A stretch of 64,000 bases of DNA. It comes from Pseudomonas nitroreducens TX1 (GTDB lineage: Bacteria; Pseudomonadota; Gammaproteobacteria; Pseudomonadales; Pseudomonadaceae). The stretch is taken from contig NZ_AMZB01000106.1 in the NCBI RefSeq assembly GCF_000313755.1, positions 1 to 64,000 on the forward strand, in the 5' to 3' direction. Both the position numbers and the translations under genes were made by a program. Position 1 is the stretch's first letter, and the number at the start of each line of letters is the position of its first letter. This document shows, piece by piece, positions 52,420-60,823 of this stretch. A model generated the notes under the pieces. The model searched no databases and had not been told where the DNA came from. It saw only the letters and a program-made list of their open reading frames with translations.

Positions 52420-53706
52420 ATGCCCTCGCCCCTCTCCTCCAGCCCGCTCGCGCGCCTGAGCGCTCTCGCCCTGCTCGGCGGCATCGCCGCCCCGGCCAGC
52501 GCCGACTTCCTGGAGGACAGCAGCGCACGCCTGGAATCGCGGACCTTCTACTTCAACCGCGACTTCCGCGATGGCAGCTCGTCCAACCCGCAGGGCGCCT
52601 CCAAGCGCGAGGAAAGCGCGCAGGGCTTCATCCTGAATCTGCAATCGGGCTACACCGCAGGCACCGTCGGCTTCGGCGTGGACGCCCTGGCCATGCTCGG
52701 CGTCAAGCTCGACTCCAGCCCCGCGAACAGCAACAGCGGGCTGCTGCCCTCCAGCGGCCACGACCCGCGCCACTCTGCCGACCAGTACGCCAAGGCCGGC
52801 GTCGCCGGCAAGCTGCGCGTCTCCCATACCCAGTTCAGGTACGGCGCGATGCTGCCGGACATGCCGTTGCTCAAGTACAACGACGGCCGCCTGCTGCCCA
52901 ACATGTTCCACGGCGCGCAGCTGACCAGCGAGGAGATCGCCCACCTCAAGCTCACCGCCACGCGCCTGGAGCGCTACACCGCGCGCGACTCCACCGACGC
53001 CCAGGACGTGCGCCTGAACTGCAAGAACAAGCGCTACGCCTGCGACACCACCGGCAACCGCTTCGACGCCTACCAGGCGGATTACCAGATCAACGACCAA
53101 GTCCTGCTGCAATACGCCCAGGGCGGGCTGGAGAACGTCTACCGCCAGCGCTACGTCGGTATCGTCGGCAAGCAGGCGGTGGGCGCCGGCAAGCTCACCG
53201 CCGACCTGCGCGGGTTCGACAGCAACGACGACGGCTCGGCCCGCGCCGGGGCGATCGACAACCGCGCCTTGAGCCTGTTGTTGTCCTATGCCCAGGGCGG
53301 CCACGTGTTCAGCGCCGGCTGGCAGCGCATGAACGGCGATACCTCCCTGCCCTACCTCGACGGCAGCAATCCCTACCTCGCCAACTACGTGCAGGTGAAC
53401 GACTTCGCTAACGCCCGGGAGCGCTCCTGGCAACTGCGCTACGACTTCGACCTGCGCAGCGTCGGCGTGCCCGGCCTGAGTTTCATGACCCGCTACGTCA
53501 ACGGCGACCACATCGCCCTGGCCAACGGCGACGAAGGCAAGGAATGGGAACGCGACGTGGAGTTCAAGTACGTGATCCAGGCCGGCACCTTCAAGGACCT
53601 CAACCTGCGCCTGCGCAATGCCACCTACCGCACCAACTACGAACAGTCGGCGCGTGACGTGGATGAGGTGCGACTGATCGCGAGTTACAACTTCTCGATT
53701 CTCTGA
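52420..53706 (+). CDS. OprD-family outer-membrane porin
   Basis: A 428-residue protein with a signal peptide (ALALLGGIAAPASA). The OprD pattern is clear: DFLEDSSARLESRTFYFNRD, DGSS, GYTAGTVGFGVD, and a C-terminal beta-strand ending YNFSIL with aromatic and hydrophobic residues for BamA recognition. The family forms narrow channels for basic amino acids, small acids or aromatic compounds. CGGAG lies before the ATG at 52420. Substrate not assignable; no transporter gene adjoins it. Confidence 0.92.
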   Translation: MPSPLSSSPLARLSALALLGGIAAPASADFLEDSSARLESRTFYFNRDFRDGSSSNPQGASKREESAQGFILNLQSGYTAGTVGFGVDALAMLGVKLDSSPANSNSGLLPSSGHDPRHSADQYAKAGVAGKLRVSHTQFRYGAMLPDMPLLKYNDGRLLPNMFHGAQLTSEEIAHLKLTATRLERYTARDSTDAQDVRLNCKNKRYACDTTGNRFDAYQADYQINDQVLLQYAQGGLENVYRQRYVGIVGKQAVGAGKLTADLRGFDSNDDGSARAGAIDNRALSLLLSYAQGGHVFSAGWQRMNGDTSLPYLDGSNPYLANYVQVNDFANARERSWQLRYDFDLRSVGVPGLSFMTRYVNGDHIALANGDEGKEWERDVEFKYVIQAGTFKDLNLRLRNATYRTNYEQSARDVDEVRLIASYNFSIL

Positions 53707-53827
53707 AGTGCCTGAGCGGGCCCTGCGCGTTCCGCTGACTGTGCCGGCGCCGGTGCTGGTCTGTTGCTTCGGCTTGGGTGTTTCTGCGCCGCTCGGGCGT
53801 GCGTGGATGTTTCGCTGGAAGACTCAT
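53600..53827 (-). CDS. possible small basic protein overlapping the porin gene 3' end
   Basis: A 75-codon frame starts MSLPAKHPRTPERRRNTQ with an excellent ribosome-binding site (AAAGGAGG, 7 nt before ATG). The first 40 residues are hydrophilic and basic; the C-terminal half overlaps the porin gene on the opposite strand and may not be the original end. The site itself is part of a perfect hairpin that could hide it. It could be a real small protein, a truncated gene or chance. Confidence 0.35.
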   Translation of the reverse strand: MSLPAKHPRTPERRRNTQAEATDQHRRRHSQRNAQGPLRHFRESRSCNSRSVAPHPRHAPTVRSWCGRWHCAGAG

Positions 53828-53834
53828 AAAAATG

Positions 53835-53860
53835 CCTCCTTTGGGTCTCTCCAAAGGAGG
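53835..53860. promoter_or_regulatory. hairpin containing a Shine-Dalgarno sequence
   Basis: A perfect 10-bp inverted repeat CCTCCTTTGG / CCAAAGGAGG with a 6-nt loop. On the minus strand the AGGAGG arm is the ribosome-binding site of the small frame at 53600-53827, so the stem would sequester it. As a terminator for the plus-strand porin gene it lacks a U tract. Confidence 0.45.
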
Positions 53861-54179
53861 TCGCCCGAGGGGTGAAACAAGAAGTCAACGCGCACGCCGC
53901 GGCGGCGCGGGGAACCCCTGACACGAGGCAAACACATCACGGACGGAGTCCGCTCCTACGAAACTCCAGCAGCGCCCTACAAGTGAGCACTCTCGCTCCT
54001 ACAGATTGGGAAGCCAGATGAGGCAGATTTCACTCTGTCAGCAACGTCCTGCATCGGGATCGCCGTTACCAACCGAAAAATCTCACGGGCCATTAGCCTT
54101 GCGGGCCTACGAGCGCCGTCCCTAGCCTCTGGTTCGCCGCAGCGTCATCGCGGTCGGGTGTAGGAACCCGGTAAGGAGT
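53861..54179. other. non-coding stretch with degenerate REP-like pieces
   Basis: A 319-nt region of lower GC than the surroundings with no supported gene. The octamer GCTCCTAC, the tail of the REP type at 51855, occurs near 53950 and again near 53995, so these may be decayed REP elements. No RNA gene was recognised. Confidence 0.45.
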
Positions 54180-54372
54180 CAGAAAGCGGTAGCTCTGTAG
54201 CCACGATTCGCGGAAGTTGTCTGATGACTCGTGCCTCTATGGCGGCCGTGTGAGGAGGCTTCGGCCTGCCCGTTTTTGGCTCCCTTGTACGGGTTTCCTA
54301 CCCTCGCACGGTCCGCCTCTCTACCCGTAGGAAGGTCGATTGGCGGCTACTCGATCCTTAAAGAGAGCCGAC
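54180..54372 (+). promoter_or_regulatory. structured leader upstream of a small ORF pair
   Basis: The stretch contains AGGC-TTCG-GCCT (54256-54267) and two competing pairings. TACGGGT (54288-54294) pairs with ACCCGTA (54323-54329), and TTCCTAC (54295-54301) pairs with GTAGGAA (54327-54333); they share GTA. CCGCC (54313-54317) can pair with GGCGG (54342-54346). This looks like an attenuator or RNA switch. I recall leaders of this style in front of DUF3077/DUF6124-type small genes in pseudomonads, but cannot verify that here. Confidence 0.5.
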
Positions 54373-54456
54373 ATGAACTATCCCCTTTTCTCCCCCGCGC
54401 ACCGCCCCTCGTCACGCCAGGATTCAACCCTCCCCACGGAGGTGCCCCATGCGTGA
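54373..54456 (+). CDS. 27-codon leader ORF overlapping the next gene
   Basis: The frame starts ATG after AAAGAGAG, begins MNYPLFSPAHRP, ends PTEVPHA and stops at 54454-54456. The stop overlaps the start of the downstream gene (ATGCGTGA), so ribosomes finishing it could reinitiate. The short length, position after a structured leader and overlap are typical of regulatory leader peptides. It might also be a small functional protein. Confidence 0.5.
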   Translation: MNYPLFSPAHRPSSRQDSTLPTEVPHA

Positions 54457-54733
54457 ATTTCTCCCCGTTGCCTTGACCGGCCAGTTCGGCGAGGAAGTCC
54501 TCTTCATCAATGCCCTGGCCCCGGTCGAGCACCTGCGCGAAGCCGCCCTGCGCCGCATCACGGCGGTCGAGGACCTGCTGCAGTTGATGGAAGACGACAG
54601 CGACAGTGGCCTGATCCGCGCCACAGCCCGCTTTGCCTCGGCTTTGGCCCCGCTGGTCAGCGAGGCCCGCCAGCTCTACGAGCTGGCCCTGGAGCGCCGC
54701 CCCGGCTACCAGGCGGGGCCGATGGAAGGCTGA
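54449..54733 (+). CDS. small DUF3077/DUF6124-like protein
   Basis: A 94-residue acidic, helical protein starting MREFLPVALTGQFGEEVLFI. The middle (ALAPVEHLREAALRRITAVE) and the later FASALAPLVSEARQLYELAL form two amphipathic helices, in the manner of the small DUF3077/DUF6124 proteins of Pseudomonas as I remember them. GGAGG lies 6-7 nt before the ATG. Function unknown. It is coupled to the 27-codon ORF. Confidence 0.6.
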   Translation: MREFLPVALTGQFGEEVLFINALAPVEHLREAALRRITAVEDLLQLMEDDSDSGLIRATARFASALAPLVSEARQLYELALERRPGYQAGPMEG

Positions 54734-54781
54734 GTTCCGCCACCGGGTCGGCCCCGAAGTGCCGGCCCGGCGAGCGATGCC

Positions 54782-55408
54782 TCACTTCTTGGCCGTGAGC
54801 GTGCTGTAGCTGGTGATCAGGTTGCGGTAATCGGGGATGTGGTTGGAGAACAGCGCGGCGAGGCCTTCGATATCGTTACGCCAGTCGCGGTGCAGCTCAC
54901 AGGCCACGCCGAACCAGGTCATCATCTGCGCGCCGGCGGCTTCCATGCGGCGCCAGGCGGCGTCACGGGTGACTTCGTTGAAGGTGCCCGAGGCGTCGGC
55001 GACGACGAAGACGTCGAAGCCCTCTTCCAGCGCCGACAGCGCCGGGAAGGCCACGCAGACTTCGGTGACTACGCCAGCGATGATCAGCTGTTTCTTGCCG
55101 GTGGCCTTCACCGCCTTGACGAAATCCTCGTTGTCCCAGGCGTTGATGTTGCCCGGGCGGGCGATGTAGGGCGCGTCGGGAAACAGGTCTTTCAGCTCCG
55201 GCACCAGCGGGCCGTTGGGGCCGCTCTCGAAGCTGGTGGTGAGAATGGTCGGCAGCTTGAAGTACTTGGCCAGGTCGGCCAGCGCCAGGACGTTGTTCTT
55301 GAACTTGTCCGGCTCGATGTCGCGCACCAGCGAGAGCAGACCGGCCTGGTGATCGACCAGCAGAACCGCGGCCTGGGACTTGTCGAGACGGACGTAAGGC
55401 TTGCTCAT
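54782..55408 (-). CDS. isochorismatase-fold hydrolase, YcaC-like
   Basis: A 208-residue cysteine hydrolase. The nucleophile is in VVTEVCVAFPAL, the acidic residue in LLVDHQAGLL, and the lysine lies between them (the D-K-C triad). YcaC-like enzymes form large oligomers; substrates are unknown. AGGAA lies before the ATG at 55408. It lies 51 nt downstream of a related gene on the same strand, so they are probably an operon arising from duplication. Confidence 0.9.
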   Translation of the reverse strand: MSKPYVRLDKSQAAVLLVDHQAGLLSLVRDIEPDKFKNNVLALADLAKYFKLPTILTTSFESGPNGPLVPELKDLFPDAPYIARPGNINAWDNEDFVKAVKATGKKQLIIAGVVTEVCVAFPALSALEEGFDVFVVADASGTFNEVTRDAAWRRMEAAGAQMMTWFGVACELHRDWRNDIEGLAALFSNHIPDYRNLITSYSTLTAKK

Positions 55409-55459
55409 GGCGTTTCCTCTTGGCAATGGAAGCCCGACCGAAGCCGGGCAGGGGTGGGA

Positions 55460-56146
55460 TCAGCGTTGGGAATCCAATACTTCGTGTTCGCTCACAACCT
55501 GCTGGGCCTTGGTGTAGCTTTCGATCAGCAGGCCGTAGTGCGGGAAGATCAGGCTGTAGGCCTCGGCCCACTGCGCGGCGTCGGGGCGATTCCACGTGCG
55601 CTGGATTTCCGAGGCGACGGCGGCGGTATCCATCGGCACCACACCGGCCTGGACCACACGCGCCAGGGTGATTTCCTGTGCGGCCTTGGAATAGGTGCCG
55701 GAAGCGTCGATTACGGCGAACACCTTGTAGCCGGCGTTGACTGCGGCAATCGCCGGGAAGGCCATGCATACGCTGGTGATGGTGCCGGCGATGACCAGGG
55801 TGCTCTTGCCGGTGGCTTTCACAGCGGCAACGAACTCGGGGTTGTCCCAGGCATTGATTTCCCCCTTGCGCGCCACATACTGCGCATGGGGCGCGGCTTC
55901 GTGTATCTCGGGAATCAGCGGCCCGTTGGGGCCCTGCGGCACCGAGGCGGTAGTGATTACCGGGATCTTCGCCAGCGTAGCGATCCTGGCGAGGGCGATG
56001 GCGTTGTTGCGCAGCTCGGTCATGGGCATGTCCTTGACCGTCTGGAACAGACCGCTCTGGTGGTCGATGAGCAGCATGGCGGTGTCGTCGGGGTCGATCA
56101 CCGGGCGCTGGCCGTTGAAGTTGGCAATCTGATTGAAGTTGCTCAT
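55460..56146 (-). CDS. isochorismatase-fold cysteine hydrolase
   Basis: A 228-residue protein related to its downstream neighbour. It has [10 protein letters not shown] with the acidic residue, the Cys nucleophile in [12 protein letters not shown], and a similar lysine region ([13 protein letters not shown]). It hydrolyses a small amide or ether of unknown identity. A hairpin terminator lies just upstream, separating it from pirin, so it probably has its own promoter in the 97-nt gap. Confidence 0.9.
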   Translation of the reverse strand: MSNFNQIANFNGQRPVIDPDDTAMLLIDHQSGLFQTVKDMPMTELRNNAIALARIATLAKIPVITTASVPQGPNGPLIPEIHEAAPHAQYVARKGEINAWDNPEFVAAVKATGKSTLVIAGTITSVCMAFPAIAAVNAGYKVFAVIDASGTYSKAAQEITLARVVQAGVVPMDTAAVASEIQRTWNRPDAAQWAEAYSLIFPHYGLLIESYTKAQQVVSEHEVLDSQR

Positions 56147-56181
56147 TTCGGAGTCTCCAGAAAGGGCATCCGGCCCATAAA

Positions 56182-56202
56182 GCCCGCGCCTCCTGCGCGG
56201 GC
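56182..56202 (-). terminator. hairpin terminator between pirin and the hydrolase genes
   Basis: A perfect 8-bp stem GCCCGCGC / GCGCGGGC with a 5-nt loop. On the minus strand it is followed by TTTAT. It lies 42 nt past the pirin stop. Confidence 0.7.
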
Positions 56203-56243
56203 GTTTATCCAGACTAGGCGACGCCTGAGTCCGGGGTGTGACA

Positions 56244-57110
56244 TCAGCGGGTCATCTGTCCGAAACGTCCGTTCTGAACGTCGGCGATGGCCTGCTGGAT
56301 TTCGCTTTCGCTGTTCATCACGAAAGGGCCGTAGCCGACGATGGGCTCGTTCAGCGGCTCACCGCTGAGCAGCAGCACCAGGGCATCGCTCTCGGCTTCC
56401 AAGTGCAGGCTGTCGCCGCGCCGGTCGAACAGCGCCAGTTGGCCTTCGCGCAGCGTTTCACCGCTGCCCAGCCGAATGTTTCCGCGCAGCACCACCAGGG
56501 CGGTGTTGCGTCCGGCCTTGACGACCAGTTCCAGCGGACGGCCGGGCTGCAGACGCAGATCCCAGACATCCAGCGGGCTGAAGGTGTGGGCTGGGCCGGC
56601 GTGGCCGGCGTAGTCACCGGCGATTACCCGCAGGCTACCGGCACCGTCGGCCAGTTCGATGCGCGGGATATCGCCAGCCAGCAACGTCTGGTAGGCCGGT
56701 GCAGCGCGCTTGTGGCGGGCCGGCAGGTTCACCCAGAGCTGGGCCATGTGCAGGTTGCCGCCGCTGCGGGTGAAGTCCGGCGAGTGGTATTCCTCGTGGA
56801 GGATGCCGTCGCCGGCCGTCATCCACTGCACGTCGCCGGGGCCGATGCGGCCGCCACCGCCGCTGGAGTCGCGGTGTTCCAGTTCGCCTTCGTAGACCAG
56901 GGTCACGGTCTCGAACCCGCGGTGCGGATGCTGGCCGACGCCGCGGCGCACCGTGCTGGGGCCGAAAGCGTGGGGGCCCGCATGGTCAAGCAGCAGGAAG
57001 GGACTGAGGTGTTCGCCCAGGCTATCGTAGGAAAACAACGTACGAACCGGAAAACCGTCGCCGACCCAGTGCGGCCGGGCAGCGCTGTAGATACCAAGAA
57101 TCTGTTTCAT
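56244..57110 (-). CDS. pirin-family bicupin
   Basis: A 288-residue protein with two cupin domains. Metal-ligand residues are visible in [10 protein letters not shown] and LEHRDSSG and in GDGILHEE, as in iron-binding pirins. Bacterial pirins act as quercetin-2,3-dioxygenases or as stress-linked regulators of metabolic enzymes. The ATG at 57110 has AGGAGG 5-6 nt upstream. A LysR gene diverges from it across a 101-nt gap with a strong palindrome, and probably controls it. Confidence 0.92.
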   Translation of the reverse strand: MKQILGIYSAARPHWVGDGFPVRTLFSYDSLGEHLSPFLLLDHAGPHAFGPSTVRRGVGQHPHRGFETVTLVYEGELEHRDSSGGGGRIGPGDVQWMTAGDGILHEEYHSPDFTRSGGNLHMAQLWVNLPARHKRAAPAYQTLLAGDIPRIELADGAGSLRVIAGDYAGHAGPAHTFSPLDVWDLRLQPGRPLELVVKAGRNTALVVLRGNIRLGSGETLREGQLALFDRRGDSLHLEAESDALVLLLSGEPLNEPIVGYGPFVMNSESEIQQAIADVQNGRFGQMTR

Positions 57111-57186
57111 GAGGTGCCTCCTGTAGTGCATGGAGGTCACGATACGGACGGAACAATTGCTCCGGTAGTCGGCAAAAACTACTATC

Positions 57187-57208
57187 AGTGTTCCATTAGA
57201 GGAACACT
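57187..57208. promoter_or_regulatory. probable operator between pirin and its LysR gene
   Basis: A perfect 8-bp inverted repeat AGTGTTCC / GGAACACT around a 6-nt centre. It ends 3 nt before the LysR start codon. Its size and position suit autorepression by the LysR protein or joint control of both genes. Confidence 0.65.
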
Positions 57209-57211
57209 GGA

Positions 57212-58117
57212 ATGGACGATCTCAACGACCTCTACTACTTCGCCCAGGTGGTGGAACATGGCGGTTTCACTCCGGCCGGCCGCGCCCTGGACGAGCCCAA
57301 GTCGAAGCTGAGCCGGCGCATCGCCGCGCTGGAAGAGCGCCTGGGCGTACGGCTGATCCAGCGCTCGACCCGGCATTTTTCGGTGACCGAGATCGGGCAG
57401 GTGTTCTACCGGCACTGCGTGGCGATGCTGGTGGAAGCGGCGGCCGCCACCGAGGCCGTCGAGCAGCACCGCTCCGAACCTCGCGGGGTGGTGAACCTGA
57501 GCTGCCCAACGGCGCTGCTGAACTTCTGGGTCGGCCCGATGCTGGCGCGCTTCATGGTGCAATACCCGCTGGTGGAGTTGCATGTGCAGAGCACCAACCG
57601 CCAGGTGGACTTGATCCAGGAAGGCATCGACATCGCTCTGCGGGTGCGCTTTCCGCCGCTGGAAAGCAGTGATCTGGTGATGAAGGTACTGGGCGAAAGC
57701 CGGCAGCGTGTGGTCGGTGCCCCGGCTCTGCACGAGCGCCTGCCGGCAAGGCCGACGCCCGCCGATGTGGCCGCCCTGCCGACGCTGCACTGGGGCCTGG
57801 TGCAGCGCGAATACCACTGGCAACTGGACGGCCCCGGCGGCGCCAGTGCGCAGGTGCGCTACCGGCCGCGGATGGTCACGGACGATCTGGTCGCCCTGCG
57901 CCAGGCCGCGCTGGCGGGTGCCGGCGCGGTGCACATGCCCGCCGTGGTGGTGTGCGAGGACCTGAACGACGGCACGCTGGTGAATCTGCTGCCCGACTGG
58001 GCACCACGCACCGGTGTGGTCCACGCCGTATTCCCTTCGCGGCGGGGACTGCTGCCGTCGGTACGAACCTTGCTGGATTTCCTCGACAAGGAATTCGAGA
58101 GGAGCGACATGTCGTGA
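57212..58117 (+). CDS. LysR-family regulator, divergent from pirin
   Basis: A 301-residue LysR protein. The winged helix (about 3-62) reads DLYYFAQVVEHGGFTPAGRA and then KSKLSRRIAALEERLG, and an effector domain follows (about 88-290). This is the group that commonly regulates adjacent pirin genes in proteobacteria. The palindrome immediately before the ATG supports autoregulation. The start is well fixed by the usual LysR N-terminus. Confidence 0.92.
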   Translation: MDDLNDLYYFAQVVEHGGFTPAGRALDEPKSKLSRRIAALEERLGVRLIQRSTRHFSVTEIGQVFYRHCVAMLVEAAAATEAVEQHRSEPRGVVNLSCPTALLNFWVGPMLARFMVQYPLVELHVQSTNRQVDLIQEGIDIALRVRFPPLESSDLVMKVLGESRQRVVGAPALHERLPARPTPADVAALPTLHWGLVQREYHWQLDGPGGASAQVRYRPRMVTDDLVALRQAALAGAGAVHMPAVVVCEDLNDGTLVNLLPDWAPRTGVVHAVFPSRRGLLPSVRTLLDFLDKEFERSDMS

Positions 58118-58331
58118 AAGTTCGCACTTCAGCCTCCGAGGCCGGTCCACTCAGAAGGAAATACGAGTCGAGAATATGACGAGCTTTTCTTCAGAAAAGC
58201 CTGACATACCTTTTCAGCGACCAATCCTTACCATTTGTCGACATAAATGCCGTAACCAGTTCATCTGGTTGGGAATCTCTAATTAATGTCTACTCTGAAA
58301 ACTGTTGGAAGATTGTCGAGGAGCAGCCGGT
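58118..58331. promoter_or_regulatory. AT-rich promoter region with a hairpin before the NUDIX gene
   Basis: A 214-nt region clearly richer in A and T than its surroundings. A perfect 8-bp hairpin GCTTTTCT-TC-AGAAAAGC lies at 58183-58200. It could end the LysR transcript or mark local transfer. No gene is supported here. Confidence 0.4.
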
Positions 58332-58712
58332 ATGGCTAAAAATCTGAAGGAGCGAGCTACGGTCATCTGCCGCCTCGACGACAAGATTCTCTTCGTGCGC
58401 AAATCCAAATCGAAATGGAATCTCCCAGGCGGGCGCATCGAGGCCGACGAACGCCCCGGCCAGGCCGCCACGCGCGAGCTGATCGAGGAAACCGGGCTGG
58501 CCATCGAGCAGATGAACTATGTGGCGCCGCTGGAGCTGTACCAGACGCTGCACTACGTGTTCGAGACGCCAGTCGACCCGGCGCAGCAGCCCACCCCGCT
58601 GAACGAAATCGCCGATTGCCGCTGGTTCACCCCCGAGGAAGCGAGCAAGCGCAATATCAACAAGTCGGTGCGGCGCCTGCTGCGCTCGTGCCTGAGCAAA
58701 GAGGCCGGCTGA
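58332..58712 (+). CDS. NUDIX hydrolase
   Basis: A 126-residue single-domain NUDIX protein. The signature G-x5-E-x7-R-E-U-x-E-E-x-G-U is intact (GGRIEADERPGQAATRELIE then ETGL, about residues 33-56). It hydrolyses a nucleoside diphosphate linked to another group, for example an oxidised nucleotide; the exact substrate is unknown. GAGGAG precedes the ATG at 58332. Confidence 0.92.
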   Translation: MAKNLKERATVICRLDDKILFVRKSKSKWNLPGGRIEADERPGQAATRELIEETGLAIEQMNYVAPLELYQTLHYVFETPVDPAQQPTPLNEIADCRWFTPEEASKRNINKSVRRLLRSCLSKEAG

Positions 58713-58807
58713 TGCCGGCCTTTTCCTATCTCCGCGTATCCGGCGCCCGCGGCGGACAACGCTGCGCATGCAACTATCCATGCGCTGGTCGGCTAAGTAG
58801 ATTGCCT

Positions 58808-58876
58808 TAGGAGCGAGCTTGCTCGCGAACCTTCTGGACGCCGGGGCCTGTTTTTTCGCGAGCAAGCTCGCTCCTA
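58808..58876. repeat. REPIN: inverted pair of REP elements
   Basis: Two perfect 21-nt inverted copies (58808-58828 and 58856-58876) are separated by 27 nt. Each is itself a palindrome around GAGCAAGCTC, followed or preceded by the TAGGAG/CTCCTA tail. It is the same family as 51855-51878 and different from the CCCTCTCC family at 16550-16666. It lies between convergent NUDIX and AraC genes. Confidence 0.88.
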
Positions 58877-58926
58877 CACGTGCAACGTGGCCTCGCCGTT
58901 GTGCGCATCAGCTAAGGTCGACTGTC

Positions 58927-59898
58927 TCATTCGTCGATGACCGACGCATTCCAGCGCTTGCGTGCATTCAGGTAGGCGGCCAGGTCGCCGTAGCCCAGGC
59001 GTTCGGCAATTCGCGTGCGGCTCTCGCCCTGCAGTTCCAGGTGTTGTTCCAGTTCCTTGCGCACCTGGTCGAGCAATTCGCGAAAGCCCATGCCCTGCTC
59101 CGCCAACCGCCTGCGCAGGGTCCGCGGGCTGTGGTGCAACTGGTCCGCAACGCTTTCCAGCGCCGGCACCTCGCCATGTTCGAGCATGCGCCGGACGATC
59201 CCGGCGGCCTTGGCCGCCCAGCCGCTGAGTTGGCGCATACGGGCGAGCCGTCGATCCAGCTCCATCGTGAGCAGCTCCACCAGCCCGGCATGGCGCCCTT
59301 TTAGCGGCAAGGCAAGCGTCTGCGCGTCGAAATACAACCGGTTGCACGCGCTGCCGAACTCGACTCGCTCACCAAACCACTGCCGGTACTGCGCGTGGTA
59401 CTCGGGCCGGTCATGGACGAAGCTGGCGCGCACCGGCATGACGGAGCAGCCAGTGCCACGGCGCAATTGCGTCACGGCCATCACGCTGTAGTGTTCCATC
59501 AGATAACGGCTCAGCGGCTCGGGGGCGTCGATGATCAGCTCGACGGCAACGGTGTCGCCCTCTTCCAGCAGGCGAAAGGTATCGGTGTCCGCGGCCAGCG
59601 GCGCGTAGCGCACCCAGCAGAGCACCGCCTGGCGTACATCGGCGCAGAACTGCGCGAGGTGGGCGATCACGTGCCAGTCCTGCGGCGTGAACTGGCCGAA
59701 CAGCTGCAGTCCGATGGCGGGCTCAAGGCTCGCCGCTTCCAGCCATAGCTGTTCGAGTTCGACCAGGCTGTAGTCACTGTGACGCCGCGCGCGGTGGCTG
59801 CTCAGGTAACGCTCCAGCACCTGGCCGAGCGGGCCGCGGTGGTAGCGCTGCGCCGCAGGGTTGGCCAGTTCTCCGGTGTTTCTGTCCTTTTCGCGCAT
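58927..59898 (-). CDS. AraC-family regulator, arabinose-binding-domain type
   Basis: A 323-residue regulator similar in plan to the one at 4560-5600. It has a PF12625-like N-terminal domain (about 20-190) and a double helix-turn-helix near the C-terminus with HSPRTLRRRLAEQGMGFREL and IAERLGYGDLAAYLNARKRW. It diverges from a membrane hydroxylase/FMN reductase pair and is the obvious candidate to control it. The ATG at 59898 is chosen because upstream residues are non-conserved. Confidence 0.88.
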   Translation of the reverse strand: MREKDRNTGELANPAAQRYHRGPLGQVLERYLSSHRARRHSDYSLVELEQLWLEAASLEPAIGLQLFGQFTPQDWHVIAHLAQFCADVRQAVLCWVRYAPLAADTDTFRLLEEGDTVAVELIIDAPEPLSRYLMEHYSVMAVTQLRRGTGCSVMPVRASFVHDRPEYHAQYRQWFGERVEFGSACNRLYFDAQTLALPLKGRHAGLVELLTMELDRRLARMRQLSGWAAKAAGIVRRMLEHGEVPALESVADQLHHSPRTLRRRLAEQGMGFRELLDQVRKELEQHLELQGESRTRIAERLGYGDLAAYLNARKRWNASVIDE

Positions 59899-59965
59899 GG
59901 GTCGCCGCTCGGTCCTGGGTTCTGATGGGCACGCCTTGTCCCATTGGACCCGAACCGAGAGTGTC

Positions 59966-60823
59966 ATGACTACAACAACAATGCTGCTCGACAATCCGAC
60001 CGTGATCGTGGCGGGGATCTTCCTCGCTTTCATTGCCCTGGAGATGGCCTGCGCCACCTTTCGTCAACCGCGCGGCCAGCGCCGCGACGCGCTGATCGAG
60101 ATATTCGGCTCCAGCCTGCTGCTGGCGGTGACCTTCCCGCTGGTGATGTGGGCCAGCGGCGCCCTGCTCGACCTCGCCCTCCCCGCCGCCGCCGGCTCCC
60201 TGGCGGGCCTCCCCTGGCTGGTCGGTTTCGCGCTGTTCCTGCTGTTCGACGACATGACCCAGTACTGGTGGCATCGCCTGGCCCACCGCGTGCCATTCCT
60301 CTATGCCTTGCACCGCGCCCACCATTCCGCGCCGTACATGAGCATCCGCATCGTTTACCGCAACAACAGCTTCTATTACCTGCTGATGCCGGGCCTGTGG
60401 TTCTCCGGCGCGCTGATCCACATGGGGCTGGCGAACGTCTATTACGTCTACCTGATCGTGAAGATGTGCGTGATCTTCGGCGCCCACAGCAACCTCGCCT
60501 GGGACGACAAGCTCTACCGCATCCGCGCGCTGCGCCCGCTGATGTGGTTGCTGGAGCGGACCATCTCCACCCCCGCCACCCATTCCGCCCACCATGGATT
60601 GAACGCCGATGACGGCGTGACCTACTACAAGGGCAACTTCGGCAACCTGCTGTTCTTCTGGGACGTGCTGTTCGGTACTGCGAAGATCACCCGGCGCCGC
60701 CCGCAAGCCTATGGCATCGAGGACCTGGCGCCAGTGAGCTGGCAGGAAGAGGTGTTCTGGCCGTTGGTGCGCACGCGTGCGCCGTCCAGCAGCAAGGACG
60801 TGGCGGCGGAGGTGGCCCGATGA
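59966..60823 (+). CDS. membrane-bound fatty acid hydroxylase/sterol desaturase family protein
   Basis: A 285-residue inner-membrane di-iron enzyme with about five hydrophobic helices. Histidine boxes are HRLAH, HRAHH and HSAHHG, in the PF04116 pattern. It would insert oxygen into an aliphatic or cyclic lipid-like substrate. It overlaps the FMN reductase gene by 4 nt (ATGA), so the reductase may supply electrons (inference). An AraC gene diverges from it over a 67-nt gap. Confidence 0.88.
   Translation: MTTTTMLLDNPTVIVAGIFLAFIALEMACATFRQPRGQRRDALIEIFGSSLLLAVTFPLVMWASGALLDLALPAAAGSLAGLPWLVGFALFLLFDDMTQYWWHRLAHRVPFLYALHRAHHSAPYMSIRIVYRNNSFYYLLMPGLWFSGALIHMGLANVYYVYLIVKMCVIFGAHSNLAWDDKLYRIRALRPLMWLLERTISTPATHSAHHGLNADDGVTYYKGNFGNLLFFWDVLFGTAKITRRRPQAYGIEDLAPVSWQEEVFWPLVRTRAPSSSKDVAAEVAR

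Noticed and set aside
54256-54280. AGGC-TTCG-GCCT hairpin followed by a T run as a terminator
   Set aside because: The stem is only 4 bp and the T run is separated from it by GCCCG, so it is better treated as part of the structured leader.
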